The notes under the pieces were generated by a model that had not been told where the DNA came from, did no database searches, and was given only the letters and a program-made list of their open reading frames with translations. The translations under genes and the position numbers were made by a program. A DNA stretch of 10,310 nt from Lachnospiraceae bacterium (lineage in GTDB: Bacteria; Bacillota_A; Clostridia; Lachnospirales; Lachnospiraceae), in the NCBI GenBank assembly GCA_017960415.1, contig JAGCZE010000263.1, positions 1-10,310 of the forward strand, written 5' to 3'. Below are positions 1-6,970 of this stretch, one piece after another; within the stretch, counting starts at the first letter, position 1, and every line of letters starts with the position of its first letter.

Positions 1-498
1 GTAAATCCCGAATTCATTGTATGCGACGAGCCTATTTCGGCTCTCGATGTTTCAATACAGGCACAGATCATCAATCTGCTCAAGGAATTGCAGCAAAAGC
101 TGGGACTTACGCTACTGTTCATCGCCCATGACCTTTCGATCGTCAGATACGTTTCCGACAGGGTGGGCGTGATGTATCTGGGTTCACTGGTAGAAGTTGC
201 AGAGGCAGAGGAATTGTACTTAAATCCGATACACCCGTATACCAGGGGTCTTTTATCGGCTATTCCGGTTCCGGATCCCCATGCGGAACAGTCGAGAGTA
301 AGAAAACTCCTCGAGGGTGATGTCCCGAGCCCGATAGACATCCCCACAGGCTGCAAATTTGCGGGAAGATGTCCTTACGCCAACAGTAAGAAGGAAGAAG
401 GAGTGCCGACGCTTACAAAGATCGGCAGGGGAGACCATCAGGTTGCATGCTTCTGCATTAGGGAACTGCTTGGGACAATGGATGAAGGGAATTTCTAA
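1..498 (+). CDS. oppF: Oligopeptide/dipeptide ABC transporter ATP-binding protein, 3' fragment (OppF/DppF type)
   Basis: This is the C-terminal 165 residues of an ATPase that powers peptide uptake at the inner face of the membrane; the 5' end lies outside the window. The frame is open from base 1. Visible are Walker B with its catalytic Glu (FIVCDEP, D9/E10 of the fragment), the D-loop SALD (13-16) and the H-loop His43 (IAHDLS). The C-terminal oligopeptide-transporter domain follows, with [16 protein letters not shown] at about 79-94 and [11 protein letters not shown] at about 117-127. The Walker A and signature motifs are upstream and unseen. Residues such as AIPVPDP suggest the OppF rather than the OppD half of the pair (family knowledge). 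The domain normally has four spaced cysteines. Here C118, C124 and C150 are present, Lys-Lys occupies the usual third position, and there is an extra C152. The M28 peptidase gene starts 17 bases after the stop, so the two are probably cotranscribed. Confidence 0.92.
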   Translation, partial: VNPEFIVCDEPISALDVSIQAQIINLLKELQQKLGLTLLFIAHDLSIVRYVSDRVGVMYLGSLVEVAEAEELYLNPIHPYTRGLLSAIPVPDPHAEQSRVRKLLEGDVPSPIDIPTGCKFAGRCPYANSKKEEGVPTLTKIGRGDHQVACFCIRELLGTMDEGNF

Positions 499-515
499 GG
501 AGGGTTCAGGAGATT

Positions 516-1823
516 ATGGCAAAGAAGATATATGAAAGGCTGGCGGCGATCAGTTATTCAAGACCGAGCGGTACCGCAGAAGAACGACAGACACTGAAAT
601 TTCTGGCAGGTGAGATAAAGAAGGCAGGCTTCACATCTGTGACAGAGGAATTTACATATACGAGAAAGGTTCCGTCGCAGGCTTATCTGGCGGTCGTAAA
701 TGATGACGGCAGCGAGACGGTATTTACGGTTACGGGTGTGATCGACAGTGCCTCTACGGGAACCCGGGGCAAAATAGCGGAATTTTACTACCTCAGGTCC
801 TTTGATGAGGTGAGCTTAAGCCGTATAAAAGGCAAGTTTGTGCTGATCCATGACAGGCTTTCCCCCGAAGAATATGACAGGATCAAAAAGGCCGGCATTG
901 CCGGATATGCCACCACGAGCGGCACGATCCGCGACACATACGAAAACAGCGATCTTGAAACGGTTCGCTTCCGTGAGAATCTGAGAGATTACGGAGCGGT
1001 GCCCGCATTTACCATCAGAATGATAGAGGCGGTTGAGCTGCTCAGGCTGCAGCCGAAAAAGGTCAGGTTCAAGCTGATCCTCAAAGAGGAAACTGTTAAG
1101 TCTGCCAATCTGGCGGTTACGGTCGAAGGAAGCGATCTGAAAGACGAGATACTGACTGTCGGAGCTCATTATGACAGTGTACCGTTTTCTTACGGATCGT
1201 GGGATAATGGGGCCGGTGCTGTGGAGGTTGTTTCTTTACTGGAATACCTGAAAAAGCATCCTGTAAGGCGTACGGTAAGGGTCGTGCTATTCGGTTCGGA
1301 GGAAACGGGACTCAGAGGTTCAAGAGCCTATACAGAGGCACATCCGGAACTGAATGAACGGACAAAAGCCATGATCAACGTGGATGTCGGAGGAAGCATT
1401 CTCGGAAAAGAGCTGATCTTCCTGACCGCCACCGACGAGACGGAACACTGGATACACGGTCTGCTGAAGGAAGCAGGCTATGAAGCCGTTACGGTAAAGA
1501 AGGTAATGAGCAGCGATTCGGCGAACTTCAATGATGTCGGTATTCCGAGCATCAGCTTCGGACAGGGGGCTCCAAGGGGCGGCGGATACATGCATACGAG
1601 GTACGACAACATGGATCTGATCGATGAAAATGTACTGGAAAGGGAAGCGTCATTTCTTACATATTTGACTGAAAGACTGGCGAATTCGGAGGTCTTCCCG
1701 ATCCCGCACCTTATCCCGGAACAGCTCCGTAAAGAAGTGATAAGCTACTTCGGTGAATCACACAGCAGGCTGGCGAAGCTTCCGGCAGCTCCGGAGGAAA
1801 AGCCGCTTCCGTTTCATTTTTGA
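516..1823 (+). CDS. M28 family zinc aminopeptidase with PA-like insert
   Basis: This 435-residue protein is predicted to be a two-zinc exopeptidase that removes N-terminal amino acids from peptides. The M28 ligand set is visible in order: H218 and D220 (GAHYDS), D230 (SWDNGAG), catalytic E262 with ligand E263 (FGSEETG), D290 (INVDVGG) and H360 (YMHTRYDNMD). Residues of about 55-185 separate the N-terminal helices from the catalytic core and resemble a protease-associated (PA) insert. No signal peptide or membrane segment is seen, so it probably acts in the cytoplasm on imported peptides. This fits its position 17 bases after the peptide-transporter ATPase gene. The start is ATG at 516, preceded by AAGGAGGG (497-504), which overlaps the upstream stop codon. 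Substrate preference cannot be read from the sequence; some M28 relatives act on N-blocked or modified peptides. Confidence 0.93.
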   Translation: MAKKIYERLAAISYSRPSGTAEERQTLKFLAGEIKKAGFTSVTEEFTYTRKVPSQAYLAVVNDDGSETVFTVTGVIDSASTGTRGKIAEFYYLRSFDEVSLSRIKGKFVLIHDRLSPEEYDRIKKAGIAGYATTSGTIRDTYENSDLETVRFRENLRDYGAVPAFTIRMIEAVELLRLQPKKVRFKLILKEETVKSANLAVTVEGSDLKDEILTVGAHYDSVPFSYGSWDNGAGAVEVVSLLEYLKKHPVRRTVRVVLFGSEETGLRGSRAYTEAHPELNERTKAMINVDVGGSILGKELIFLTATDETEHWIHGLLKEAGYEAVTVKKVMSSDSANFNDVGIPSISFGQGAPRGGGYMHTRYDNMDLIDENVLEREASFLTYLTERLANSEVFPIPHLIPEQLRKEVISYFGESHSRLAKLPAAPEEKPLPFHF

Positions 1824-1855
1824 TCAAGCATGCAACTAATGAAAGGCAATCTTTT

Positions 1856-3133
1856 ATGGGAATAATATTTACGAAGGATATTACAAGAATCGGCAGAGAC
1901 GAACTGAATGCACTGTATGGCGACCGGTCGGACGCATATGGGTTGTTCGACGAAAGCTTCCTGAAAGTGTTTGCACTGGCTGCTCCGGAGGGACCGGCAG
2001 ATGAGGAAAGGGCTGAAGACAGGGAAGGAACCGGAAATGAGGCCGGACTTCCGAATGGGGGCCGGTTCAAGCTGGCCGGAGCAGTAAGGGTCATAAGTGA
2101 GGGAGTTGAGACAGCACTTCTGGTTGATCTTGTAGCAGCGGAAGGATACGGAGAGGAGCTTAAAGCTGCATTGGTCCGTGAAGCCGAAAAAGAGCTGTCA
2201 GGCAGAAGAGTTATGGTATATGGATCCCGGGAGGATCTTGAGTTGTATGAGGAACTCGGATACGGAAGATGTAAGAATGCCTGGACATACTACAGGGAAG
2301 GTATGAGTGAAGCTGATTTCCTGCCTGCGGGATACAGGTTCGAAAATGAATTTTTGACGGCTCCGGGGAATGTCCGCGGGACAGAGGCCGGGAAGACAGT
2401 CGAAGGTGCTGGAAGGACAGAAGAGAGTAAGAGCGAGGCAGATGCCGGCAAAGCGGAAGACAGTAAAGATGAGGCGGATACCGACGAAGCGGAAGACAGT
2501 AAAGATGAGGCGGATACCGGAAGGACCAAAGACCGGATAACACATGGAAAATCCGATGTTTCAACGCAGATTGAGATTCGAAAAGGATATGAAAATACTG
2601 CATTTGACGACATCAATACGATCCTTTCGAAGGCTTTTGGCGGACGACCCCATGATGTAAACAGGACCAAAGCCGCATTTACGAACAGCAGATACGCGGT
2701 TACCGCTTATGACGGTGACAGGCTGGTCGGTGTTGCAAGAGCCGTGTCGGATGGGAAGAAATTTGCGACGATCTTAAATGTAGCGGTCGATCCGGAGTAT
2801 CAGGGGCTTTCGATCGGAAAGAACATAGTACTGAAGCTCTCCGGGATCATAGACGCTGACGTGATCGTTTTAAATACACATCCCGGAGCGGTGGGTTTTT
2901 ATAACAAGCTGAAGGAATACCGGCGCAACAAATATGTGTTTGAGAAATTTTTAAAACCGGAAGAGCCCGGACAGAAAAAAGACGGTCTCAAAGATGAAAA
3001 GCCCGAAGCAGCCGGGCAAGAGAAAACCGTACCGAAAACTGAAGACAACAAATCTTCGGAAAATAAAAAAGCACCTGATTGGGCCGCTGCAATGTTCACT
3101 CCGAAGGGATACAGATTCCCAGACGAATATTGA
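1856..3133 (+). CDS. Tandem GNAT acetyltransferase-like protein with low-complexity linkers
   Basis: This 425-residue protein appears to hold two GNAT-fold units. The second (about 237-366) is the clearer. It has a hydrophobic strand (RYAVTAYDGDRLVGVARAV), a beta-4/acetyl-CoA loop segment (ILNVAVDPEYQGLSIGKNI, 306-324) and a late motif (HPGAVGFYNKL). The pyrophosphate loop reads QGLSIG, so the first Gly of the usual Q/RxxGxG is Ser. The first unit (about 1-150) keeps the outline (FKLAGAVRVISEG, YEELGYGRCKNAWTYY), but its cofactor loop is degenerate. Charged, disorder-prone stretches lie at about 43-70, 167-235 and 367-408; the middle one includes a triple 12-residue repeat. Each unit is followed by a similar peptide, LPAGYRFENEF (156-166) and TPKGYRFPDEY (415-425). 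ATG 1856 is chosen because GAAAGG lies 9 bases upstream at 1841-1846; an in-frame TTG at 1820 has no such site. The acceptor substrate is unknown; the fold call is firmer than activity. Confidence 0.82.
   Translation: MGIIFTKDITRIGRDELNALYGDRSDAYGLFDESFLKVFALAAPEGPADEERAEDREGTGNEAGLPNGGRFKLAGAVRVISEGVETALLVDLVAAEGYGEELKAALVREAEKELSGRRVMVYGSREDLELYEELGYGRCKNAWTYYREGMSEADFLPAGYRFENEFLTAPGNVRGTEAGKTVEGAGRTEESKSEADAGKAEDSKDEADTDEAEDSKDEADTGRTKDRITHGKSDVSTQIEIRKGYENTAFDDINTILSKAFGGRPHDVNRTKAAFTNSRYAVTAYDGDRLVGVARAVSDGKKFATILNVAVDPEYQGLSIGKNIVLKLSGIIDADVIVLNTHPGAVGFYNKLKEYRRNKYVFEKFLKPEEPGQKKDGLKDEKPEAAGQEKTVPKTEDNKSSENKKAPDWAAAMFTPKGYRFPDEY
2414..2521 (+). repeat. Three tandem 36-bp units inside the GNAT-like gene
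   Basis: Units lie at 2414-2449, 2450-2485 and 2486-2521 and encode RTEESKSEADAG, KAEDSKDEADTD and EAEDSKDEADTG. Units two and three share an exact 32-base stretch (2451-2482 and 2487-2518), while the first has diverged. The period is a multiple of three, so the frame is kept. The repeat codes for part of the acidic and lysine-rich linker between the two GNAT-like units. The near-identity of the last two copies suggests recent duplication, for instance by slippage, and copy number may vary between strains. Confidence 0.93.
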
Positions 3134-3244
3134 TGAAAGAATTCGTATAAAGGCGGATTGCCTGATTATCAGTAATTTTACCGGTTGGTAACAGATACAG
3201 ACTGTCGTATAGCAAGCGGCCGGATAACGATGGAGGAAGAAAGA

Positions 3245-4390
3245 ATGAACTTCGAAACACTTTGTTTACATGCAGACAATAATGTACGGGATGAGTGGGG
3301 GACTCTTACAATGCCCATCTGCCAGTCTGCGACTTTTGTGCATAAGGGAGTCAATGTGCTTTCCGATTACAGTTATTCCAGGCTTTCAAATCCGACCAGG
3401 AGTCATCTTGAAAATACGCTCGCGGCCCTTGAAGGCGGCTGTGCCGCATATGCTTTTTCAGCGGGAATGACGGCGATAACCGTTGCAATGATGCTTTTCA
3501 AGCCGGGTGATCATGTTATAGCCCCCGATGATCTGTACGGCGGAGCGCTGAGGTTGTTCAGAAATGTCTGTAATTACAACGGACTTGAATTCGATTTTAC
3601 AGACACATCCGATATCGAAGCAGTAAAGGAAAAAATACGGCCCAACACCCGTCTGATCTATATCGAAAGCCCGTCCAATCCGCTCATGCAGGTCACCGAT
3701 ATCAAAGCGGTCAGTAAAGTGGCTCACGCCAACGGAGCTTTGGTGTATGTGGACAATACATTTCTGACACCCTATTTCCAGCGGCCCTTCGAGCTCGGAG
3801 CAGACATCGTTCTGCACTCCGGAACCAAATATCTGGGCGGACATAATGACGCCCTTGCCGGATTTGTTGTTACAAAGACAAAGGAACTTGCAGACAGGAT
3901 CCTTTTCTATTCAAAGACTATCGGAGGGCAGCTCGCACCTTTTGATTCATTTTTGATCGAAAGAGGTATCAAGACCCTTCCTATCCGTATGGACAGGATT
4001 AGTGAGAACGCCATGAAAATTGCCCGGTATCTGAAAACCGAACCGAAGGTCAAAAAGGTTTATTATGTGGGACTGGAAGATTCGAAAGGCTATGAGATCA
4101 TAAAAAAGCAATCCCGTGGGTTTGGAGGCATGATATCTATCGAATTGGTTTCAAAGGAACTCGCAGAGCATATTCTCGCCAATGTCAGGATATTCCAGTA
4201 TGCGGAATCACTCGGTGGGGTTGACTCACTGATAACTTATCCGATGCTGCAGACACATGCGGATGTTCCGAAGGAAGAAAGGGATGCAAGGGGCATCAAT
4301 GACAGGTTTTTAAGGATCTCGGTGGGGATCGAAAATGCGGATGATCTGATAGAAGATCTAAGGCAAGCGATCGGTTCATTTAAGAGCTAG
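3245..4390 (+). CDS. Cystathionine gamma-synthase/lyase family PLP enzyme (MetI/MetB-like)
   Basis: This 381-residue cytoplasmic enzyme belongs to the Cys/Met-metabolism PLP family. Its most likely reaction is joining an activated homoserine with cysteine to give cystathionine, or with sulfide to give homocysteine. Visible marks are YSRLSNPTR (44-52), the cofactor-phosphate loop FSAGMTA (71-77), D170 in VYVDNTF, the Schiff-base lysine K195 in HSGTKYLGGHND, and the C-terminal ESLGGVDSLITYP and QTHADVP segments (321-342). The C-terminal segments resemble Bacillus MetI as I remember it. A gamma-lyase or beta-lyase role cannot be excluded from sequence alone. ATG 3245 is chosen because GGAGG (3232-3236) sits 8 bases upstream; ATG 3230 and TTG 3185 are also in frame, but the 381-residue length fits the family. 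The 111-base gap before it shows no convincing promoter. The PatB-like gene follows after 53 bases, so the pair could run both cystathionine steps of methionine synthesis. Confidence 0.9.
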   Translation: MNFETLCLHADNNVRDEWGTLTMPICQSATFVHKGVNVLSDYSYSRLSNPTRSHLENTLAALEGGCAAYAFSAGMTAITVAMMLFKPGDHVIAPDDLYGGALRLFRNVCNYNGLEFDFTDTSDIEAVKEKIRPNTRLIYIESPSNPLMQVTDIKAVSKVAHANGALVYVDNTFLTPYFQRPFELGADIVLHSGTKYLGGHNDALAGFVVTKTKELADRILFYSKTIGGQLAPFDSFLIERGIKTLPIRMDRISENAMKIARYLKTEPKVKKVYYVGLEDSKGYEIIKKQSRGFGGMISIELVSKELAEHILANVRIFQYAESLGGVDSLITYPMLQTHADVPKEERDARGINDRFLRISVGIENADDLIEDLRQAIGSFKS

Positions 4391-4438
4391 ATCCTCTGAA
4401 TAAACATAGGGAATAACGTATTAGAGAAAGACAGGATC
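4390..4438 (+). repeat. Inverted repeat spanning the gap before the PatB-like gene
   Basis: GATCCT (4390-4395), beginning at the last base of the upstream stop codon, is the exact reverse complement of AGGATC (4433-4438). The right arm contains AGGA (4433-4436), the probable ribosome binding site 7 bases before ATG 4444. In mRNA the arms could pair over a 37-base loop and partly hide that site. Six pairs across so long a loop are weak, so this may be chance. Confidence 0.3.
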
Positions 4439-4443
4439 CGAAT

Positions 4444-5640
4444 ATGGGAAAATATGATTTTGACGAGATAATTGACCGGAAGAATACAAATTCACTGAAA
4501 TATGATTTTGCCGTAAAACGCGGAATGCCGGAGGATCTGCTCCCGCTGTGGGTCGCGGATATGGATTTTAGGACACCGCCGGAAGTAACACAGGCATTGG
4601 TAAGAAAGGCGGAACACGGGGTCTTCGGATATTCTGAGCCGTTTGACGATTATTTCGAAGCAATTGCGAATTGGTTTACCGGACATTTCGGATGGACTCC
4701 CCAAAAAGAAAAGCTGGTGCTCTCATGCGGCGTTGTATTTGCAATCTGCAACCTTATCGAGGCACTGACCGAAGAAGGCGATGCCGTGATAATAAACAGC
4801 CCGGTCTATTATCCGTTCGGCGAGGCAGTCACCGACAACCACAGAAAGCTGGTCAGCAGCGATCTGGTATACAGGGACGGGAAATACCGGATCGATCTTG
4901 AGGATCTTGAACGAAAGATCATTGAAAATGATGTCAAACTGTATATTTTCTGCAACCCGCACAATCCTGTGGGAAGGGTATGGAAGAGGGAAGAGCTTGA
5001 AAAGATATCGGAGATATGCCTTCGCCACAATGTATTTGTGATCTCGGATGAGATACATGCGGATTTTATTTACAAAGGATATAAGTTTGTTTCGTATGCT
5101 TCGCTGGGTGAGGAGGCTCTAAACAACGCCGCGATCTGCACATCTCCATCAAAAACTTTTAACCTCGCGGGGCTTCACAATGCCAATACATATATTTATA
5201 ATAACAGAGTGCGTGCGAAGTTTAAGGCTGTACAGAACAGGAATGGCTATTCCCAGTCAAATATAATGGGGATCGTGGCCTGTGAAGCGGCTTACAGATA
5301 CGGAGAAGAATGGCATCGTGAGCTCACGGAGTATCTCGAGGACAATCTTTCATTTGTGAGATGTTTTCTGGCACAGCATCTTCCGCAGATAAAGCTGGTC
5401 GAGCCGGAAGGGACCTATCTGATCTGGCTGGACTGCAGCGGACTGGGGCTGTCTGACAGGGAGTTGAATAAGCTGGTGGTTGAAAAAGCACGGCTCTGGC
5501 TGGATGCGGGCAGCATGTTCGGAAAGGTCGGGGAGCAGTTTGAGCGTATCAATATCGCATGTCCGAGGAGTACGCTGGAAGAAGCTTTGCGGAGGCTGAA
5601 AAAGGCGGTAAAGGAGCCGGATCGATCATCCGCAGAATGA
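4444..5640 (+). CDS. patB: MalY/PatB-family PLP-dependent C-S lyase (probable cystathionine beta-lyase)
   Basis: This 398-residue fold-type I PLP enzyme resembles the MalY/PatB branch of class I/II aminotransferases. Characterised members cleave C-S bonds of cystathionine or other cysteine conjugates to release a thiol, pyruvate and ammonia. Seen in order are LPLWVADMDF (33-42), the cofactor-contacting SPVYYPF (119-125), FCNPHNPVGR (169-178), D202 in ISDEIHADF, the Schiff-base lysine K237 in SPSKTFNLAG, and the carboxylate-binding arginine R375 in INIACPRS. No signal peptide is seen. ATG 4444 follows AGGA (4433-4436). It lies 53 bases after the MetI-like gene, and together they would convert activated homoserine and cysteine to homocysteine. 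Another possibility is degradation of S-modified cysteines coming from imported peptides, which the flanking transporter and peptidases make plausible. A true aminotransferase role is less likely. Confidence 0.92.
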   Translation: MGKYDFDEIIDRKNTNSLKYDFAVKRGMPEDLLPLWVADMDFRTPPEVTQALVRKAEHGVFGYSEPFDDYFEAIANWFTGHFGWTPQKEKLVLSCGVVFAICNLIEALTEEGDAVIINSPVYYPFGEAVTDNHRKLVSSDLVYRDGKYRIDLEDLERKIIENDVKLYIFCNPHNPVGRVWKREELEKISEICLRHNVFVISDEIHADFIYKGYKFVSYASLGEEALNNAAICTSPSKTFNLAGLHNANTYIYNNRVRAKFKAVQNRNGYSQSNIMGIVACEAAYRYGEEWHRELTEYLEDNLSFVRCFLAQHLPQIKLVEPEGTYLIWLDCSGLGLSDRELNKLVVEKARLWLDAGSMFGKVGEQFERINIACPRSTLEEALRRLKKAVKEPDRSSAE

Positions 5641-5686
5641 ATAAAATGAAATGCGGGCAAGCTTGATTTACTAAAGGAGCCTCTTT

Positions 5687-6781
5687 ATGGTTGACCAAAA
5701 ACGTTTATTGGATGAATTTGTGACCCTTGCGTCATTTGACAGCGAATCCTTTCATGAGGAAGAGATAGCGGGATATTTGCAAAATAAGCTCGTAAGTCTC
5801 GGCTTGGAAGTGAACATGGATGATACCGGAAATATATATGCCTTTATGAAAGGAAATTCCGAAGGTGAGCCGGTCCTGTTTTCGGCACACATGGATACAG
5901 TCGCACCCGGAAAGGGCAAGAAAGTTATCATTCATCCCGACGGGAAAGTAACTTCAGACGGAACCACTGTGCTTGGTGCCGATGACGCTACGGGAATAGC
6001 TGCGATACTTGAGGCGCTGACTGTGATCCGGGAAAGCGATCTGCCCCATCCCGATATCGAGACGGTGTTTTTTGTGGCTGAAGAACCGTATTGCAGAGGC
6101 TCATCCGCTTTCGATCATTCGAAAATAAAGTCACGTTTTGCCTATGTTTTCGATCTCGACGGAGCTGTGGGGACCATCGCAAACAGGGCCCCGTCGATCA
6201 TCAGTTTTAAGGCCGTGATCGAAGGAAAAAGCGCACATGCGGGATTCGAACCCGAAAACGGCATATCTGCGATCTCGGTTGCGGCGCTGGCTGTATCAAG
6301 AATGAAGCTTGGCAGGATAGATGCGGAAACTACCGCCAATATCGGACTGATCAACGGCGGTACGGGCAGGAATATCGTACCCGGCAGAACGGTAGTTGAG
6401 GGAGAGGTCAGAAGTCTGGACAGCACGAAGGCGAACAGCATTATTGAAACCATCGCGACTGAATTCAGAACAGCGGCGCAGGAATATGGGGCACAGGTCA
6501 TTTTCGAAGCAGAAGAGATGATAAGCGCATACTGCGTTGATGAAGCCTCGGAGGTGATCGTGAAATACAAAAAAGTACTGGAAAGCCTTGGATATGGGCA
6601 GGCCAGGATCGTTACGACCTTCGGCGGTTCCGACAATAATTCGCTAAATAAGAACGGAATTGAGGGGATCGTTGTAGCAAATGCAATGCACAATGTACAT
6701 ACGACAAGTGAATTTTTTTATGTCGATGAATTCCTAAAAAGTGCCGAGATTGCGGTAAAACTTGCATTATCGGTGCAGTAG
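5687..6781 (+). CDS. M20 family metallopeptidase, PepT-like
   Basis: This 364-residue protein resembles the PepT-like (tripeptidase-related) group of M20 zinc peptidases. Zinc-site residues are visible: H68 and D70 (FSAHMDTV), bridging D99 (LGADDATG), catalytic E132 with ligand E133 (VAEEP), an Asp in FDLDG (D156 or D158), and H338 in NVHTTSEF. The lid/dimerisation domain occupies roughly 165-285 and includes KSAHAGFEPENG and GGTGRNIVPG. FGGSDNNSLN at 312-321 is typical of the group. It is shorter than classical PepT and has no signal peptide, so it probably acts in the cytoplasm on small peptides. ATG 5687 has an AAAGGAG site at 5673-5679. The gene starts 46 bases after the PatB-like gene and is the last of the block before the terminator at 6821. 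A role in deacylating N-acyl amino acids cannot be excluded. Confidence 0.92.
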   Translation: MVDQKRLLDEFVTLASFDSESFHEEEIAGYLQNKLVSLGLEVNMDDTGNIYAFMKGNSEGEPVLFSAHMDTVAPGKGKKVIIHPDGKVTSDGTTVLGADDATGIAAILEALTVIRESDLPHPDIETVFFVAEEPYCRGSSAFDHSKIKSRFAYVFDLDGAVGTIANRAPSIISFKAVIEGKSAHAGFEPENGISAISVAALAVSRMKLGRIDAETTANIGLINGGTGRNIVPGRTVVEGEVRSLDSTKANSIIETIATEFRTAAQEYGAQVIFEAEEMISAYCVDEASEVIVKYKKVLESLGYGQARIVTTFGGSDNNSLNKNGIEGIVVANAMHNVHTTSEFFYVDEFLKSAEIAVKLALSVQ

Positions 6782-6820
6782 TAAAGAAGTTTGGTTTCTT
6801 TATCAATACGGAAAAAGCTG

Positions 6821-6859
6821 CAGCTGTGGGAGATATATCATCTTTCACGGCTGTTTTTT
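6821..6859 (+). terminator. Intrinsic terminator after the M20 peptidase gene
   Basis: The left arm 6821-6834 and right arm 6840-6853 can form 14 continuous pairs, three of them G-U, closed by a five-base loop (ATATC). Six T follow directly at 6854-6859. It lies 40 bases after the peptidase stop and upstream of the nifS promoter, so it should end the opp-to-peptidase transcript and insulate nifSU. An A-run at 6812-6816 lies on the other side, but no minus-strand gene ends here. Confidence 0.88.
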
Positions 6860-6897
6860 GTGCGACGGGCGATGAGTTCATATCTTTTTTATAAATA

Positions 6898-6916
6898 ACC
6901 TATTGACATAGTAGGT
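6898..6916. promoter_or_regulatory. Imperfect dyad overlapping the -35 box (candidate operator)
   Basis: ACCTA (6898-6902) and TAGGT (6912-6916) are exact reverse complements centred on 6907, within the -35 box of the nifS promoter. A repressor bound here would block RNA polymerase. Clostridial nifS-nifU genes are often controlled by an Rrf2/IscR-type regulator (established knowledge), but no such gene is in the window. The spacing does not match the E. coli IscR type 1 site, so the identity of any regulator is open. Confidence 0.35.
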
Positions 6917-6931
6917 AAATAGTTGTATATT
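6903..6931 (+). promoter_or_regulatory. Sigma-A promoter of nifS-nifU
   Basis: The -35 box TTGACA (6903-6908) is a perfect consensus. It is followed by a 17-base spacer and the -10 box TATATT (6926-6931), one base from consensus. An A/T-rich stretch (6886-6898) lies just upstream. Transcription would begin near 6938, giving a leader of about 30 bases before the TTG start at 6971. It is downstream of the terminator at 6821-6859, so nifSU can be expressed independently of the peptide/sulfur block. Confidence 0.85.
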
Positions 6932-6957
6932 TGATTCGCAAATGATAAAGCTTTTTT

Positions 6958-6963
6958 GGAGGT
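6958..6963 (+). promoter_or_regulatory. Ribosome binding site that fixes the nifS TTG start
   Basis: GGAGGT lies 7 bases before TTG 6971. An in-frame TTG at 6956 overlaps this site and cannot use it, and no in-frame ATG is nearby. Starting at 6971 gives MIYADNAATT, the usual NifS beginning. Confidence 0.85.
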
Positions 6964-6970
6964 AGAACAA

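Noticed and set aside
1820..1855. In-frame upstream TTG start for the GNAT-like gene
   Set aside because: There is no ribosome binding site before it, whereas ATG 1856 has GAAAGG at a proper distance.
2994..3191. Small + strand frame overlapping the end of the GNAT-like gene
   Set aside because: It is an alternate-frame reading of the lysine-rich linker with no binding site of its own.
3178..3191. Hairpin TTACC-GGTT-GGTAA before the MetI-like gene, considered as part of a SAM or T-box riboswitch
   Set aside because: The whole gap is only 111 bases and shows no T-box sequence, riboswitch core or terminator.
5637..5666. Nine-codon ORF (MNKMKCGQA) overlapping the PatB-like stop as ATGA, considered as a leader peptide
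   Set aside because: It has no ribosome binding site, and no attenuator hairpin lies between it and the M20 gene.
6142..6693. Minus-strand open frame of 183 codons opposite the M20 peptidase gene
   Set aside because: The + strand carries a complete catalytic residue set here; the antisense frame has no motif or start context.
6782..6802. Inverted repeat TAAAGAA/TTCTTTA right after the M20 stop, considered as a terminator
   Set aside because: The stem is nearly all A-T with no following T-run; the hairpin at 6821-6859 is far stronger.
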